The notes beneath the pieces are model-generated. The model searched no databases. It was given only the letters and a program-made list of their open reading frames with translations, and was not told where the DNA came from. A stretch of 64,000 bases of DNA from Pseudodesulfovibrio aespoeensis Aspo-2 (GTDB lineage Bacteria; Desulfobacterota; Desulfovibrionia; Desulfovibrionales; Desulfovibrionaceae). Every line of letters starts with the position of its first letter. Position 1 is the stretch's first letter. Of the stretch, positions 53,894 to 64,000 are shown in pieces. The translations under genes were made by a program, and so were the position numbers. The stretch lies in contig NC_014844.1 in NCBI RefSeq assembly GCF_000176915.2, positions 62,001-126,000 of the forward strand, written 5' to 3'.

Positions 53894-54547
53894 ATGCAGG
53901 CGGTCTTCTTTGATTTCGACGGTGTGATCCTCGACTCGGTGGCGGTCAAGACCGCGGCCTTTGCCGAGATGTATGCCGACCATGGGGAAGCGGTGCGCCG
54001 CGCCGTGGTGGACTACCACCTGAGCCACGGCGGGGTGTCGCGCCACGAGAAGTTCCGCCATTTTCACGAGCAGTTGCTCGGCCTGCCCATGACCGAGGCG
54101 CTCATGGCCCGGTTGTGCGCCGCCTTCAGCGATCTGACCCTGGCCAAGGTCATGGCCGCGCCCTTCATCCCCGGCGCGCGCGAGACCCTGGCCGCGCTGG
54201 CCGACCGGAGCGTCTCGGCCTTTGTGGCCTCGGGCACGCCCCAGGCCGAGTTGGAGGCCATTGTCCTGGCCCGGCTGGGCCACGGGGTCTTTGCCGAGGT
54301 CCACGGCTCGCCCCGGACCAAGGTGGAGATCGTGCGCGATGTGCTCGCCCGCCATGGGTTTGCGCCTGCCCGGTGCGTGTTTGTGGGCGATGCCATGACC
54401 GACTGGCGCGCGGCCCGCGAGTGCGCGGTGCCCTTTGTGGGCGTGTCCGGGCCGTCGGGTCATCCCTTTCCAGACAATACCGCCGTAGTGCGCGCCCTGA
54501 GCCTCGTTGCCCTGGAAAACCCCTCACCAGTCACGGAGCCTGCATGA
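53894..54547 (+). CDS. HAD-family phosphatase
   Basis: In this 217-aa HAD subfamily IA enzyme, motif I is FDFDGVILDS (nucleophile and acid/base Asp), motif II FVASGTPQAELE, motif III Lys in SPRTKVEIV and motif IV VFVGDAMTDWRAA. The cap is helical. The gene is coupled by ATGA to the cytidylyltransferase, as KdsC-type or NeuA-linked phosphatases often are, so it likely dephosphorylates a sugar-acid phosphate before CMP activation. Confidence 0.88.
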   Translation: MQAVFFDFDGVILDSVAVKTAAFAEMYADHGEAVRRAVVDYHLSHGGVSRHEKFRHFHEQLLGLPMTEALMARLCAAFSDLTLAKVMAAPFIPGARETLAALADRSVSAFVASGTPQAELEAIVLARLGHGVFAEVHGSPRTKVEIVRDVLARHGFAPARCVFVGDAMTDWRAARECAVPFVGVSGPSGHPFPDNTAVVRALSLVALENPSPVTEPA

Positions 54548-55236
54548 ACGTCATCGCCCTGTTGCCCATGAAGGGCCACTCCGAGCGGGTGCCGGGCAAG
54601 AACCTGCGCCCCATGTGCGGGGAGCCGCTCTTTTTCCACGTGGCCGCCGCGCTTGAGGCGTGCGACCGGGTTCAGTCCATTGTCATCAACACCGACAGCC
54701 CGGCCATTGCCGAGGCCGCGCAGCAGCGGTTTTCCAAGGTGGTCATCCACTGGCGGCCCGAGGCCATCCAGGGCGACATGGTCTCCATGAACCGGATCAT
54801 CGCCGACGACATGGCCCGCTGCCAGGGCGACCACTTCCTCCAGACCCACGCCACCAATCCGCTGCTCTCTCCACAGACCGTGGCCCGGGCCGTGGACGCC
54901 TATTGCAGCGGCCTTGGCCGGTACGACTCGCTCTTTTCGGTCACCCGGCTCCAGACCCGGCTCTACTGGGAGTCGGGCGAGGCCGTGAACCACGACCCGG
55001 CAGTGCTCCTGCGCACCCAGGATCTGCCGCCCGTGTTCGAGGAGAATTCGCTCCTCTATCTTTTCAACCGGGACTCCTTTGCCCGGTCCGGCGGCAACCG
55101 CATCGGGCGCGCGCCGCAGATGTTCGCCACGCCCCCGTCCGAGTCCGTGGACATCGACGAGGAGCATGATTTCATCCTGGCCGAGACCCTGATGGGCCGG
55201 CGCAACCAGACCGTGCAAAAGGCGGAGCTGCCATGA
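54544..55236 (+). CDS. CMP-sugar synthetase (acylneuraminate cytidylyltransferase family)
   Basis: The 230-aa protein has LLPMKGHSERVPGKNLRPMC as the nucleotide-binding loop, a variant of the usual PARGGSKG form. VINTDSPAIAEAAQQ, LQTHATNPLLSPQTVARAV and ESVDIDEEHDFILAE complete the family pattern. It is more divergent than the synthetase at 47741, which suggests a different acid substrate. It overlaps both neighbours by ATGA. Confidence 0.88.
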   Translation: MNVIALLPMKGHSERVPGKNLRPMCGEPLFFHVAAALEACDRVQSIVINTDSPAIAEAAQQRFSKVVIHWRPEAIQGDMVSMNRIIADDMARCQGDHFLQTHATNPLLSPQTVARAVDAYCSGLGRYDSLFSVTRLQTRLYWESGEAVNHDPAVLLRTQDLPPVFEENSLLYLFNRDSFARSGGNRIGRAPQMFATPPSESVDIDEEHDFILAETLMGRRNQTVQKAELP

Positions 55237-56045
55237 AGAAAGTCTCCATCGTCATCCCCTGCTACAATCAGGAGAAATATTTGGGCGTGTGCCTCGACGC
55301 GGCCTGGTTCCAGGAATACGCGTCCCTTGAGATCGTGGTGGTCGACGACGGCTCCACCGATGGCACGGCCCAGGTCATCGAGGCCTTCCAGGCCGCCATC
55401 GGCACAGAAACCGTGTCCCACGCCGCCCATCTCGACGAGGCCACAGGCGCGGTGGAGCGCGTGGTCCACCCCCGCTACCGGCCCGAAGGGCGCGAGCTCA
55501 AGGTCATCCACCACGAGCGGAACAAGGGGCTGTCCGAGGCGCTCAACACCGGCTTTCGCGCCTGCACCGGCGAATACTGCACCTTCATCGCCTCGGACGA
55601 CGCGCTGCTGCCCTCCATGGTGGCAGAGCTGACCGCAGCCCTGGACGGCAGCGGGGCGGACATGGCCTATGCCGACATGCATGTGGTGGACGATGCGGGC
55701 CGCATCCTGCGCCGTTTCTCCCTGCCGGACTACACATTCGAGGCCGCCTTCTGCCACTGGTACCTGTGCGGGGTGTGCAAGCTCTACAAGCGCTCCCTGC
55801 ACGACCGGTTCGGCTACTACAACCCGGCCATCTATCCTCAGGACCACGACATGTTTCTGCGCTTCGCCATGGGCGGGGCCGACATGGTCCACGTGCCGAA
55901 AGTGCTGGCCAATGTCCGCCACCACGGCCCGGAGCGCGAGGTCTACAACCATTCCAGCGACAACTGGCGGCGGCTCTTCGAGCAGTCGAGCGAGCTGGTG
56001 CGCACGGCGCGCCGCCATCTGGCCGACCACGCGAGGAAAGCATGA
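55233..56045 (+). CDS. Family 2 glycosyltransferase
   Basis: The 270-aa protein has VSIVIPCYNQEKYLGVCLDA, IVVVDDGSTDGTAQVI, GLSEALNTGFRACTGEYCTF with IASDD, and the C-terminal PQDHDMFLRFAMGGADMV. A ~40-residue insertion (TETVSHAAHLDEATGAVERV) follows the DDGS strand. The stop codon falls inside the first unit of a 30-bp tandem duplication shared with the galE start. Confidence 0.88.
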   Translation: MKKVSIVIPCYNQEKYLGVCLDAAWFQEYASLEIVVVDDGSTDGTAQVIEAFQAAIGTETVSHAAHLDEATGAVERVVHPRYRPEGRELKVIHHERNKGLSEALNTGFRACTGEYCTFIASDDALLPSMVAELTAALDGSGADMAYADMHVVDDAGRILRRFSLPDYTFEAAFCHWYLCGVCKLYKRSLHDRFGYYNPAIYPQDHDMFLRFAMGGADMVHVPKVLANVRHHGPEREVYNHSSDNWRRLFEQSSELVRTARRHLADHARKA

Positions 56046-56079
56046 GCGCTGGCCGACCACGCGAGGAAAGCATGAGCGC
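56020..56079. repeat. Perfect 30-bp tandem duplication at the GT2/galE junction
   Basis: Bases 56020-56049 are repeated exactly at 56050-56079. Each unit carries GAGGAAAGC followed by ATG, so the duplication doubles the ribosome-binding site and start codon of galE. The two ATGs (56042 and 56072) are in frame because 30 is a multiple of three. Confidence 0.95.
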
Positions 56080-57043
56080 GCGGAACATCCTGGTCACCGG
56101 CGGGGCCGGATACATCGGCAGCCACACCTGCAAGGCCCTGGCCGCGCGCGGCTACACGCCCGTCACCCTGGACACCCTGGTCAACGGGCATGAGTGGGCT
56201 GTCAAATGGGGGCCGCTGGTGGTCGGCGATATCGCGGACCGCGCCCTGCTCGACGAGGTGTTCGCCACCTACCGGCCAGAGGGGGTCATCCACTTCGCGG
56301 CCTACTGCTATGTGGGCGAATCCGTGGAGGATCCCGGCAAGTACTACGCCAACAACGTGGCTGGCACTTTGACCCTGCTCGAGGCCATGCGCGACCACAA
56401 GGTGGTGCCCATCGTCTTTTCCTCGTCCTGCGCGGTCTACGGCGCTGCCAGGATCGTGCCCATCACCGAGGACCATCCCCAGTGGCCGGTCAACCCCTAC
56501 GGGTGGAGCAAGTTCATGGTCGAGCGCATGCTTGAGGACTTTGGCCGCGCCCACGGCACGCGCCACTGCGCCCTGCGCTATTTCAACGCCGCCGGAGCCG
56601 ACCCGGACGGCCAGATCGGCGAGGCCCACGATCCCGAATCCCACCTCATCCCCCTGGTGCTCCAGGCCGCCCGCGAGCCGGACAGCCCGGTCACCGTATT
56701 CGGCACCGACTATGACACACCCGACGGCACCTGCATCCGCGACTACATCCATGTCTGCGACCTGGCCGAGGCCCATATCCTCGCCCTGGGCCATCTGGCC
56801 GGCAACCCGTCCCTGGCCGTGAACCTGGGCACCGGCACCGGCAACTCGGTGCGCGAGATCATCGAGGCCGCCTGCGCCGTGACCGGCAAGCCCATTGAGC
56901 CGAAGATCGGCCCGCGCCGACCCGGCGACCCGCCCCGGCTGGTGGCCGACCGCACCCTGGCAGGTAAAATCCTCGGCTGGCAGCCGAAATACACGGACAT
57001 CCGCGAAACCATCAGGCACGCCTGGACCTGGATGAACCGGTAG
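56072..57043 (+). CDS. galE: UDP-glucose 4-epimerase-type SDR
   Basis: The protein is 323 aa from ATG 56072. It has [64 protein letters not shown] (YxxxK), RYFNAAGADPDGQIGE and TCIRDYIHVCDLAEAH, all standard for GalE. Starting at ATG 56042 would add ten residues (MSAGRPREES) that come from the tandem duplication. It should supply UDP-galactose or an N-acetyl relative for the GT2 genes nearby. Confidence 0.9.
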   Translation: MSARNILVTGGAGYIGSHTCKALAARGYTPVTLDTLVNGHEWAVKWGPLVVGDIADRALLDEVFATYRPEGVIHFAAYCYVGESVEDPGKYYANNVAGTLTLLEAMRDHKVVPIVFSSSCAVYGAARIVPITEDHPQWPVNPYGWSKFMVERMLEDFGRAHGTRHCALRYFNAAGADPDGQIGEAHDPESHLIPLVLQAAREPDSPVTVFGTDYDTPDGTCIRDYIHVCDLAEAHILALGHLAGNPSLAVNLGTGTGNSVREIIEAACAVTGKPIEPKIGPRRPGDPPRLVADRTLAGKILGWQPKYTDIRETIRHAWTWMNR

Positions 57044-57049
57044 CCGCCC

Positions 57050-58093
57050 GTGGTCCGGCAGATCGAATTCACGCACCCGGAACCGCCACCCCTGACAGGC
57101 CGCGTCTGGCCGGTCTTCCTGCCCTTTGCCGGATGCCCGCACCGTTGTCTGTTTTGCGCCCAGGACAAGCAGACCGGCCACGCTCCTGCCAGTCGAGATC
57201 AGGCCGATCTCCAGGCCGTTTTCGACACCCTGGCCCAAGACCTCGAATCCGCCCTGGACGCCGGACGCGCCCCCTGCGAGCTGGCCTTCTACGGCGGCAC
57301 CTTCTCCGCCCTGCCCGCGCCGTGGCCCGAAACCTTCCTGGCCCTGGCCGCGCGCTATCGCGAGCGGGGATTGATCACCCGCGTCCGCTGCTCCACCCGG
57401 CCCGATTGCGTGGCCCCGGAAACCCTGGCCGCCCTGCGCGCTCTGGGTCTCGACATGGTGGAGCTTGGCATCCAGTCCTTTGATGACCGCGCCCTGGCCG
57501 CCTCAGGCCGGGGCTACACCGGCAAAACCGCCCTGCGCGGCTGCGAGTCTGTGCGCGAGGCCGGGCTGGCCCTGGGCATCCAACTGCTGCCCGGATTGCC
57601 CGGCGACCATCCCGGACTCTTCCAACACGATGCCGCCCTGGCCGCCGACCTCGCCCCGGAGATCGCCCGGCTCTATCCCTGTCTCGTGGTGCGCTCCACC
57701 CCCCTGGCAACCCTGTGGGAGCGCGGCCAATACACCCCGTGGTCCCTGGATCAGGCCAAAGCCGAACTCGCCGCCGCCCTGACCCTGCTCTGGGCGCGCT
57801 CCGTGCGCGTCATCCGCCTCGGCCTCGCCCCGGAAGACACCCTGGAAGCCAACATCCTGGCCGGTCCCTGGCACCCGGCCCTGGGCCAGTCCGTGCGCGG
57901 CCTCGCCCTCCTGTCCCTGGTCCGGGACGCCGTCCGTCGCCTGGGCCGGTCCCCCTCACGCCTCGACGTCCCCCGCCGCCACCAGGGAGAACTGCTCGGC
58001 CACAGTCGCGAACTCGCCGCGCACTACCAAGCTCTCGGCCTGGACCGCGCCACCATCCGCTACGTCGATACCCCCTATTTCGTCCTGACCTGA
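57050..58093 (+). CDS. Elp3-like radical SAM protein
   Basis: The 347-aa protein has the cluster motif CPHRCLFC (C29, C33, C36), ELAFYGGTFSALP, STRPDCVAPETLAAL, VELGIQSFDDRALAASGRGY and GLALGIQLLPGLPGDHP, which match the Elp3/oxygen-independent radical SAM group without an acetyltransferase domain. GTG 57050 follows galE by six bases and gives the normal N-terminus. Its operon position may be incidental; related genes elsewhere are thought to act on tRNA or to be uncharacterised. Confidence 0.85.
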   Translation: MVRQIEFTHPEPPPLTGRVWPVFLPFAGCPHRCLFCAQDKQTGHAPASRDQADLQAVFDTLAQDLESALDAGRAPCELAFYGGTFSALPAPWPETFLALAARYRERGLITRVRCSTRPDCVAPETLAALRALGLDMVELGIQSFDDRALAASGRGYTGKTALRGCESVREAGLALGIQLLPGLPGDHPGLFQHDAALAADLAPEIARLYPCLVVRSTPLATLWERGQYTPWSLDQAKAELAAALTLLWARSVRVIRLGLAPEDTLEANILAGPWHPALGQSVRGLALLSLVRDAVRRLGRSPSRLDVPRRHQGELLGHSRELAAHYQALGLDRATIRYVDTPYFVLT

Positions 58094-58191
58094 CCCACGC
58101 CCCTAATGCCTCCGGCGGCCAGGGCGCTGCCCTGGACCCGCCAAGGGCCTAAGGCCCCTGGACCCCAAGCGAGCCTCCGGCGGTAAGAGCC

Positions 58192-58252
58192 GCATGCAAT
58201 GGAACCGGCTCGTCCATCCCGTAAGGGTGGGCGAGCCGGTTCCATTGCATGC
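58192..58252. repeat. Perfect 21-bp inverted repeat with nested hairpin
   Basis: Arms at 58192-58212 and 58232-58252 are exact inverted copies around a 19-nt spacer that itself pairs (CCATCCC-GTAA-GGGTGG). It could end transcription from both sides, since genes converge here, but there is no T-run. The rest of the 58094-58634 gap holds smaller GC-rich palindromes and no gene that I can support. Confidence 0.85.
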
Positions 58253-58500
58253 AGCAGGGGTTTAATTCAAAAGAAGACCCCGATCTTTTCTTATGTCCTG
58301 CCCAGCCACGCCATCTCCGCCCTCCCTTCGACAGCCCCGCAATGGGCGGGAGCGTCGTGGCACCAGTTGCATCGGCCTGCGGCAGGGCGAAACCCGGCGG
58401 AGGCGGAGTCTTCGACGCCGACAACTGTTTCGCCAGCAGGTCGATGATACTGGTGTCCGACGCGGGAGACCCGATCACACGTCTTCAAAAGCGGTTTTTG

Positions 58501-58532
58501 CTTACTTTTGGCCGCTTTGGCCCAAAAGTAAG
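58501..58532. repeat. 11-bp inverted repeat between convergent genes
   Basis: CTTACTTTTGG (58501-58511) and CCAAAAGTAAG (58522-58532) are exact inverted copies with a 10-nt spacer. The form resembles dispersed intergenic palindromes and may act as a bidirectional terminator for the two convergent radical SAM genes. Confidence 0.6.
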
Positions 58533-58634
58533 TCGCGACGGAGGAGCGAAATCCTCACCCAACTCCCCATTCCGCCGAAGGCGGCTTCCTTGTCTCTCCC
58601 CTCTCTCCCCTTCCTTCCAACGCCGCTCCGCCCC

Positions 58635-59504
58635 TTACAACCGCCTGACCCCCTCACCCCGCAACCGCCGCATCCCGGCCAGAGCGGCGTCAATCTCTCC
58701 CAACGCCGCGTCTTTCCCTGACGGCAGCCGCACCTTGAGCGGCAGATAATTGGACGCATGGTTGGCCAGAAACAACCCCCGCGTCAGGTGCAACCCGGCC
58801 AGCATCTCGCGAATCTCGGCCAGCATGCCGTGCGCATCGGGCAGGACGAACTCCCCCCTGGCGTGCCGGGCGTGCAGCGGCGTGCCGGGTACGAGCATCA
58901 GGCTCAGCGCGCCGATCTGATCCGGGTCCATGGCGTTCAGGGCCGTGGCCGTGGCACGGGCATGGGCCAGCGAGCCCTCCACCCCGCCCAGTCCGTTGAT
59001 GACCGTGACGTTGAGCTTGAACCCGGCCTGGCGGGCGCGCCTGCCCTGCTCCACGATGGTTGCGCTGTTGCCGTTCTTGCCCATGGCCGCCAGCACCATG
59101 TCGTCGCCCGACTCAAGGCCCATGTAGACGATGCCAAGGCCCATGGCCCGCAGCTCGGCCAGCTGGGCATCGCTCTTGGAGCGCAGGCTCTTGGCGCTGG
59201 CATAGGTGCCGACGCGCGTGACCCAGGGCAGCTCGCGCCGGATGTCGGCCAGGATTTCGAGCAGACGCGGCTGCGGGAGGATCATGGCGTCGCCGTCGCA
59301 CAGGAAGACGCGGCGCTGGCGGCGGCAGTGGCGTGCGGCAAAGGCGATGTCGCGGACCACGGTCTCCCGGTCCTTGATGCCGAACCGCTTGCCCTGATAG
59401 GCCCCGCAAAAGGCGCACTTGCCGTGGGAGCAGCCCAGCGTCACCTGGAGCAGGATGCTGTCCGCCTCGCTGGGCGGTCGGATGATGGTTCCCTGATAGT
59501 CCAT
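58635..59504 (-). CDS. Radical SAM protein with CX4CX2C motif
   Basis: The 289-aa protein reads LGCSHGKCAFC near residue 25, a CX4CX2C spacing used by a subset of radical SAM proteins instead of CX3CX2C. LCDGDAMILPQPRLLEILA, GIVYMGLESGDDMVLAAMGK and LNVTVINGLGGVEGS complete the barrel pattern. ATG 59504 gives the family N-terminus MDYQGTIIRPPSEAD; ATG 59519 is possible. The substrate is unknown. It is transcribed alone. Confidence 0.85.
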   Translation of the reverse strand: MDYQGTIIRPPSEADSILLQVTLGCSHGKCAFCGAYQGKRFGIKDRETVVRDIAFAARHCRRQRRVFLCDGDAMILPQPRLLEILADIRRELPWVTRVGTYASAKSLRSKSDAQLAELRAMGLGIVYMGLESGDDMVLAAMGKNGNSATIVEQGRRARQAGFKLNVTVINGLGGVEGSLAHARATATALNAMDPDQIGALSLMLVPGTPLHARHARGEFVLPDAHGMLAEIREMLAGLHLTRGLFLANHASNYLPLKVRLPSGKDAALGEIDAALAGMRRLRGEGVRRL

Positions 59505-59712
59505 GGTGTTTTCTACCATTCCCGGCCAGGATTGCAAACGGGCCAGGGCCAGGATTGCAAACCGGGCCGGGGAGGGCAAAGCCGCCGCACAAAACAGAAA
59601 ATACCATTGACCAAGGCCCTGCCGTTCTCTACGGTTGCAGGGTGGACTGTTCCCTGTCGGCCCTGCCGCCGGGGCAATGTCCGGATGAAGACAAGACGGA
59701 TACGGGAAGATC

Positions 59713-61293
<1,581 letters not shown>

Positions 61294-61314
<21 letters not shown>

Positions 61315-62002
61315 CCCATATACCTTCTAACCCACTGTTTCAGCTGTTTAAACTGACTTCGCGGATTGCTGTTATTAAAACGCCACTCGCATTCCTTTAA
61401 AAACAGAGAAAAATGCTTGGTTGGAATGCCGTTGAATTTCCTCATATGGCGTTTGGCCTGGTTCCAAAAATTCTCGATTCCATTGATGTGGTTGTGGCTA
61501 TCTGCAAACAGCTTCGAGTGGTTGATTCGGAAGTGTTTGAATGCTGACACATCGAGGACATTGTAGCCATACCAGCAGTCCGAGTAAACCACACTGTCTG
61601 GCTGGATTCTTTCCTGAATAATGGGAAGCAAGGTTTTACCTTTTGCATCAGGAATCACCTGTGTATATACCTTCCCACCCCTTTTAAGGATTCCAAAAAC
61701 AGGAACCTTACCAGCCGCCCCACGTCCTCTTTTGCCCTTTCGCTTGCCACCGAAGTAGCTTTCATCGACCTCAAATTCGCCAAAATCCATCCCTTCACAG
61801 GACTCTTCTTCCGCTATGATTTCCCGGAGCCGGTGAAAGTAATAGGCGGCTGTTTTGACGTTCACACCAACCAGATCAGCAGCACAACGAGCTGTCGTGC
61901 CGGCAACAAAATGTTCGATTAAACGAAGCTGCTTGTCCTTGCTCAAACGACTTTTTCGCATTGCCATACTGATAACCCAGAGGAGTTATCTGGTACAGCC
62001 CC
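61294..62002. mobile_element. IS1595-family insertion sequence
   Basis: The element is 709 bp with terminal inverted repeats GGGGCTGTGCCAGATAACT (61294-61312) and, inverted, GGGGCTGTACCAGATAACT (61984-62002): 18 of 19 match. It encodes one ISXO2-like transposase on the minus strand. The 8 bases on either side differ, so there is no target duplication; left flank is the kinase gene, right flank is the inside of an ISAs1 element. Confidence 0.92.
61311..61967 (-). CDS. IS1595-family (ISXO2-like) transposase
   Basis: The 218-aa protein has an N-terminal helix-turn-helix (IEHFVAGTTARCAADLVGVN) and the catalytic residues in FEVDESYFGGKRKGKRG, VVYSDCWYGYNVL and HINGIENFWNQAKRHMRKF, the usual DD-N/H-E order. 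Length is normal for the family and the frame is intact. Its stop codon lies in the left terminal repeat. Confidence 0.95.
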
Positions 62003-63051
62003 AAAAACATAACCTTATTGACATACTGGTCATTGCCGTTTGCGCAGTTATTGCCAATGCTGAGGGGTGGGAGGATATAGAATGCTTTGGAATAACGAGG
62101 GAAAAATGGCTGAAAACATTTCTTGAGCTTCCAAATGGCATTCCATCCCACGACACGTTTGCGCGCGTCTTTGCCAGACTGGAGCCCATCGAATTGCAAC
62201 AAGCGCTGTCGAGTTGGCTTTCGGCCCTACAGATCGAAATGCGCGGCAAAGTTGTGGCGTTTGATGGAAAGACGGTGCGGCGATCGTTCGATAGGGCAAC
62301 GCAAAAAAACTCTCTTCATTTGGTCAACGCATGGCTTTCACAGGACAACCTTATCCTTGGCCAAGTGAAAGTGGATGACAAGTCGAATGAAATTACTGCA
62401 ATCCCCAAGCTGCTTGAAATGCTGCATCTTGAAGGTGCAATTGTCACCATTGATGCCATGGGGTGCCAAAAAGCCATAGCCAAGCAGATCGGATCAAAAA
62501 AAGCCGACTATGTGCTTGCCGTAAAACAGAACCAGCCAGAACTTTATGAATATATTGATCTTTTGTTTAACGAGTCCAAGGTCAATACATCTTTGCTACA
62601 TCAGACGCGCCGGACAATCGATTCCGGCCATGGCCGAATCGAAACCCGTGAATACAGCACCATTGTGGGTGACGATCTTCTGGCAGGAATAACAGGGTGG
62701 GACAATCTCAATGCCATCGGCATGGTTGAATCAAAACGCGAAGTTGGCAACACCATATCGAATGAAAAAAGATATTTCATCATGAGTATCAACGGGCACG
62801 CTCAACGTTTCGGCGATGCCGTCCGTGAGCACTGGGGGATAGAAAACACAGTCCATTGGGTGCTCGATGTCAGTTTCGGCGAGGACCAAAGTCGTATACG
62901 AAAGGATAATTCGCCGGAAAACCTCTCAATGTTGAGGAAAATAGCGCTCAATTGTGTGAAACAAGAGTCTACGAAAACCAGCATGAAGAGAAAGCGCAAA
63001 ATGGCTGGCTGGGACAACTCGTTTCTTATCAAGGTGCTGACTGGAAATTAG
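62003..63051 (+). pseudogene. ISAs1-family transposase, 5'-truncated
   Basis: The frame is open through the whole DDE core to the C-terminus (RYFIMSINGHAQRFGDAVRE, HWGIENTVHWVLDVSFGED, MAGWDNSFLIKVLTGN), with six A at 62765-62770 where copy 1 has five. The native start and about 24 N-terminal residues are lost. The open frame continues upstream into antisense IS1595 sequence, which is not a real N-terminus. Confidence 0.85.
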
Positions 63052-63065
63052 ATGCGGTTGCCCTG
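62003..63065 (+). mobile_element. ISAs1/H-repeat-family element, copy 2, left end missing
   Basis: It matches copy 1 from base 30218 to 31279, with one extra A and very few other differences, in the same orientation 31,785 bp away. The first 225 bp, including the left terminal repeat and transposase start, are replaced by the IS1595 element. The right terminal repeat at 63050-63065 is intact and lies 17 bp from the chemotaxis-receptor stop. Confidence 0.9.
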
Positions 63066-63081
63066 CCCGGAGGCCCAAGCC

Positions 63082-64000
63082 CTAGAAGCGTTCAAATCCG
63101 CTGTCAGCATCCATTTCCAGGGCGATCCCGGTTGTGGCTCCGGGCAGTTGCCTTGCACTGCCAGTGCGCCGGGGGGCGGTCATTGGTCCCTGAGGCCTGG
63201 CTGGCGTCTGCCGCGCCTTGGCCTGTTGGGCGGCCTCATGCGTTTCAACCATGAAGAAGGACATGGCCTGCTGGAGCTGCTGCCCTTGGCCGGACAATTC
63301 CTCGGAAGTCGAGGCCATCTGCTCCGAGGCCGAGGCATTGAGCTGGATGACCTGATCCAGCTGCTGCACGGCTCTGTTGATCTGGTCGGCGCCCGTGTTC
63401 ATCTCGGTGCTGGAGGTGGTGATCTCCTGTACCAGTTCGGCGGTGCGCCTGATATCCGGCACCAGTTGCTGGAGCATTGCGCCCGCCCTGTCTGCCACCG
63501 AGACTGTGGAGGAGGAGAGCTCGCTGATTTCGCTGGCGGCCACGCCGCTGCGCTCGGCCAGCTTGCGCACCTCGGCGGCCACCACGGCGAATCCCTTGCC
63601 GTGCTCGCCTGCGCGCGCGGCCTCGATAGCCGCGTTCAGGGCGAGCAGGTTGGTCTGGCGGGCGATCTCCTCAATGACGGTGATCTTCTCGGCGATGTGC
63701 TTCATGGCGGCCATGGCCTGATTCACGGCCACGCCACTGGCTTCGGCATCGCTGTAGACCTTCTCGGCCAAGGTCTCCGTCTCCCGTGCGTTGTCTGCGT
63801 TTTGCCGGATATTGCCCGACATTTGTTCCATGGTCGCAGAGACCTCTTCCACGCTGGCCGCCTGCTCGGTAGCACCCTGGGAAAGGGAAAATGCCGTGGC
63901 GGAAAGCTCCTCAGACCCGGAGGCCACATTGTCCGTGGCCGCCTGCACCTGATGCACAACTCCGCGCAGCTTGGTGACCATGTCGTTGAGCGCCCTGGCC
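63082..64000 (-). CDS. Methyl-accepting chemotaxis protein, C-terminal part
   Basis: The frame is open to the right edge, so the sensor and membrane segments are outside. The visible ~306 residues are the signalling domain: coiled coil with [20 protein letters not shown], and the hairpin tip [20 protein letters not shown] followed by [20 protein letters not shown]. These residues contact CheA and CheW. The tail ends in a variable Pro/Arg-rich segment, with no CheB/CheR-docking pentapeptide (it ends GFERF). ISAs1 copy 2 ends just beyond its stop. Confidence 0.95.
   Translation of the reverse strand, partial: ARALNDMVTKLRGVVHQVQAATDNVASGSEELSATAFSLSQGATEQAASVEEVSATMEQMSGNIRQNADNARETETLAEKVYSDAEASGVAVNQAMAAMKHIAEKITVIEEIARQTNLLALNAAIEAARAGEHGKGFAVVAAEVRKLAERSGVAASEISELSSSTVSVADRAGAMLQQLVPDIRRTAELVQEITTSSTEMNTGADQINRAVQQLDQVIQLNASASEQMASTSEELSGQGQQLQQAMSFFMVETHEAAQQAKARQTPARPQGPMTAPRRTGSARQLPGATTGIALEMDADSGFERF

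Noticed and set aside
52910-54463. 517-codon frame on the minus strand
   Set aside because: Antisense to the SDR and HAD genes, which have full catalytic motifs; shadow composition.
61855-62002. N-terminal extension of the copy 2 ISAs1 transposase
   Set aside because: Encoded by antisense IS1595 sequence; an accidental in-frame fusion, not a native start.

Overview
The window looks like chromosome of a high-GC deltaproteobacterium of the Desulfovibrio/Pseudodesulfovibrio type. This is inferred from gene style and context: dense ATGA-coupled operons, two-component genes coupled to a SulP anion transporter, a bacteriohemerythrin, Maf/DUF115 glycosylation genes, and RHS core genes. No rRNA, tRNA or CRISPR array was seen.

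Layout. 1-3 kb: a MocR-type regulator running off the left edge, divergent from a LysE-type exporter, then convergent fumarase fumC. 3-5.7 kb (minus strand): a short RHS core/toxin-tip gene, a membrane-anchored candidate immunity gene behind a C9 tract, and a broken second RHS tip carrying a multi-hairpin insertion and a solo ISAs1-type end. 6-13.3 kb (minus strand): a TetR regulator with two palindromic operators, a SulP transporter, then five signalling genes (nucleotide-kinase-like/receiver fusion, sensor kinase, receiver, H-box protein without an ATPase domain, receiver). 13.5-17.4 kb: an isolated KAP P-loop NTPase, a small membrane protein, class II photolyase and a DUF2784 protein.

17.7-28.8 kb (plus strand): an 11-gene nucleotide-sugar operon bracketed by 40-bp direct repeats (39/40 identical). 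It encodes a Cj1427-like C4-oxidase, an HddC-like nucleotidyltransferase, an HddA-like kinase, a split transketolase, a GDP-fucose-synthase-like SDR, a ColD-like 3-dehydratase, a B12 radical SAM enzyme, a GT2, a VTT membrane protein and a polytopic membrane protein. The simplest reading is synthesis of a C3-deoxygenated GDP-heptose, with the transketolase supplying sedoheptulose 7-phosphate. DUF1643 and hemerythrin genes follow.

30-63 kb: two directly repeated, differently damaged copies of one ISAs1/H-repeat-family element enclose about 31 kb dominated by glycosylation genes. These include a Maf/DUF115 glycosyltransferase; a methyltransferase, a GT2, a GT2-TPR-radical SAM fusion and a TPR protein; a seven-gene minus-strand operon (CMP-sugar synthetase, large unknown protein, DUF115 protein, frameshifted methyltransferase, hydrolase and sulfotransferase proteins sharing a new C-terminal domain, TIGR04372 protein); and a plus-strand operon (methyltransferase, GT2, HpcH/HpaI aldolase, 2-hydroxyacid dehydrogenase, SDR, HAD phosphatase, CMP-sugar synthetase, GT2, GalE, radical SAM). 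The latter looks like a CMP-ulosonate pathway that uses a pyruvate aldolase instead of a NeuB/KdsA synthase. Maf proteins usually transfer CMP-nonulosonates to flagellin, so these genes plausibly decorate the flagellum or envelope. The right end holds a radical SAM gene, a sensor kinase cut by an IS1595-family element that also replaces the left end of the second ISAs1 copy, and the C-terminal half of a methyl-accepting chemotaxis protein running off the edge.
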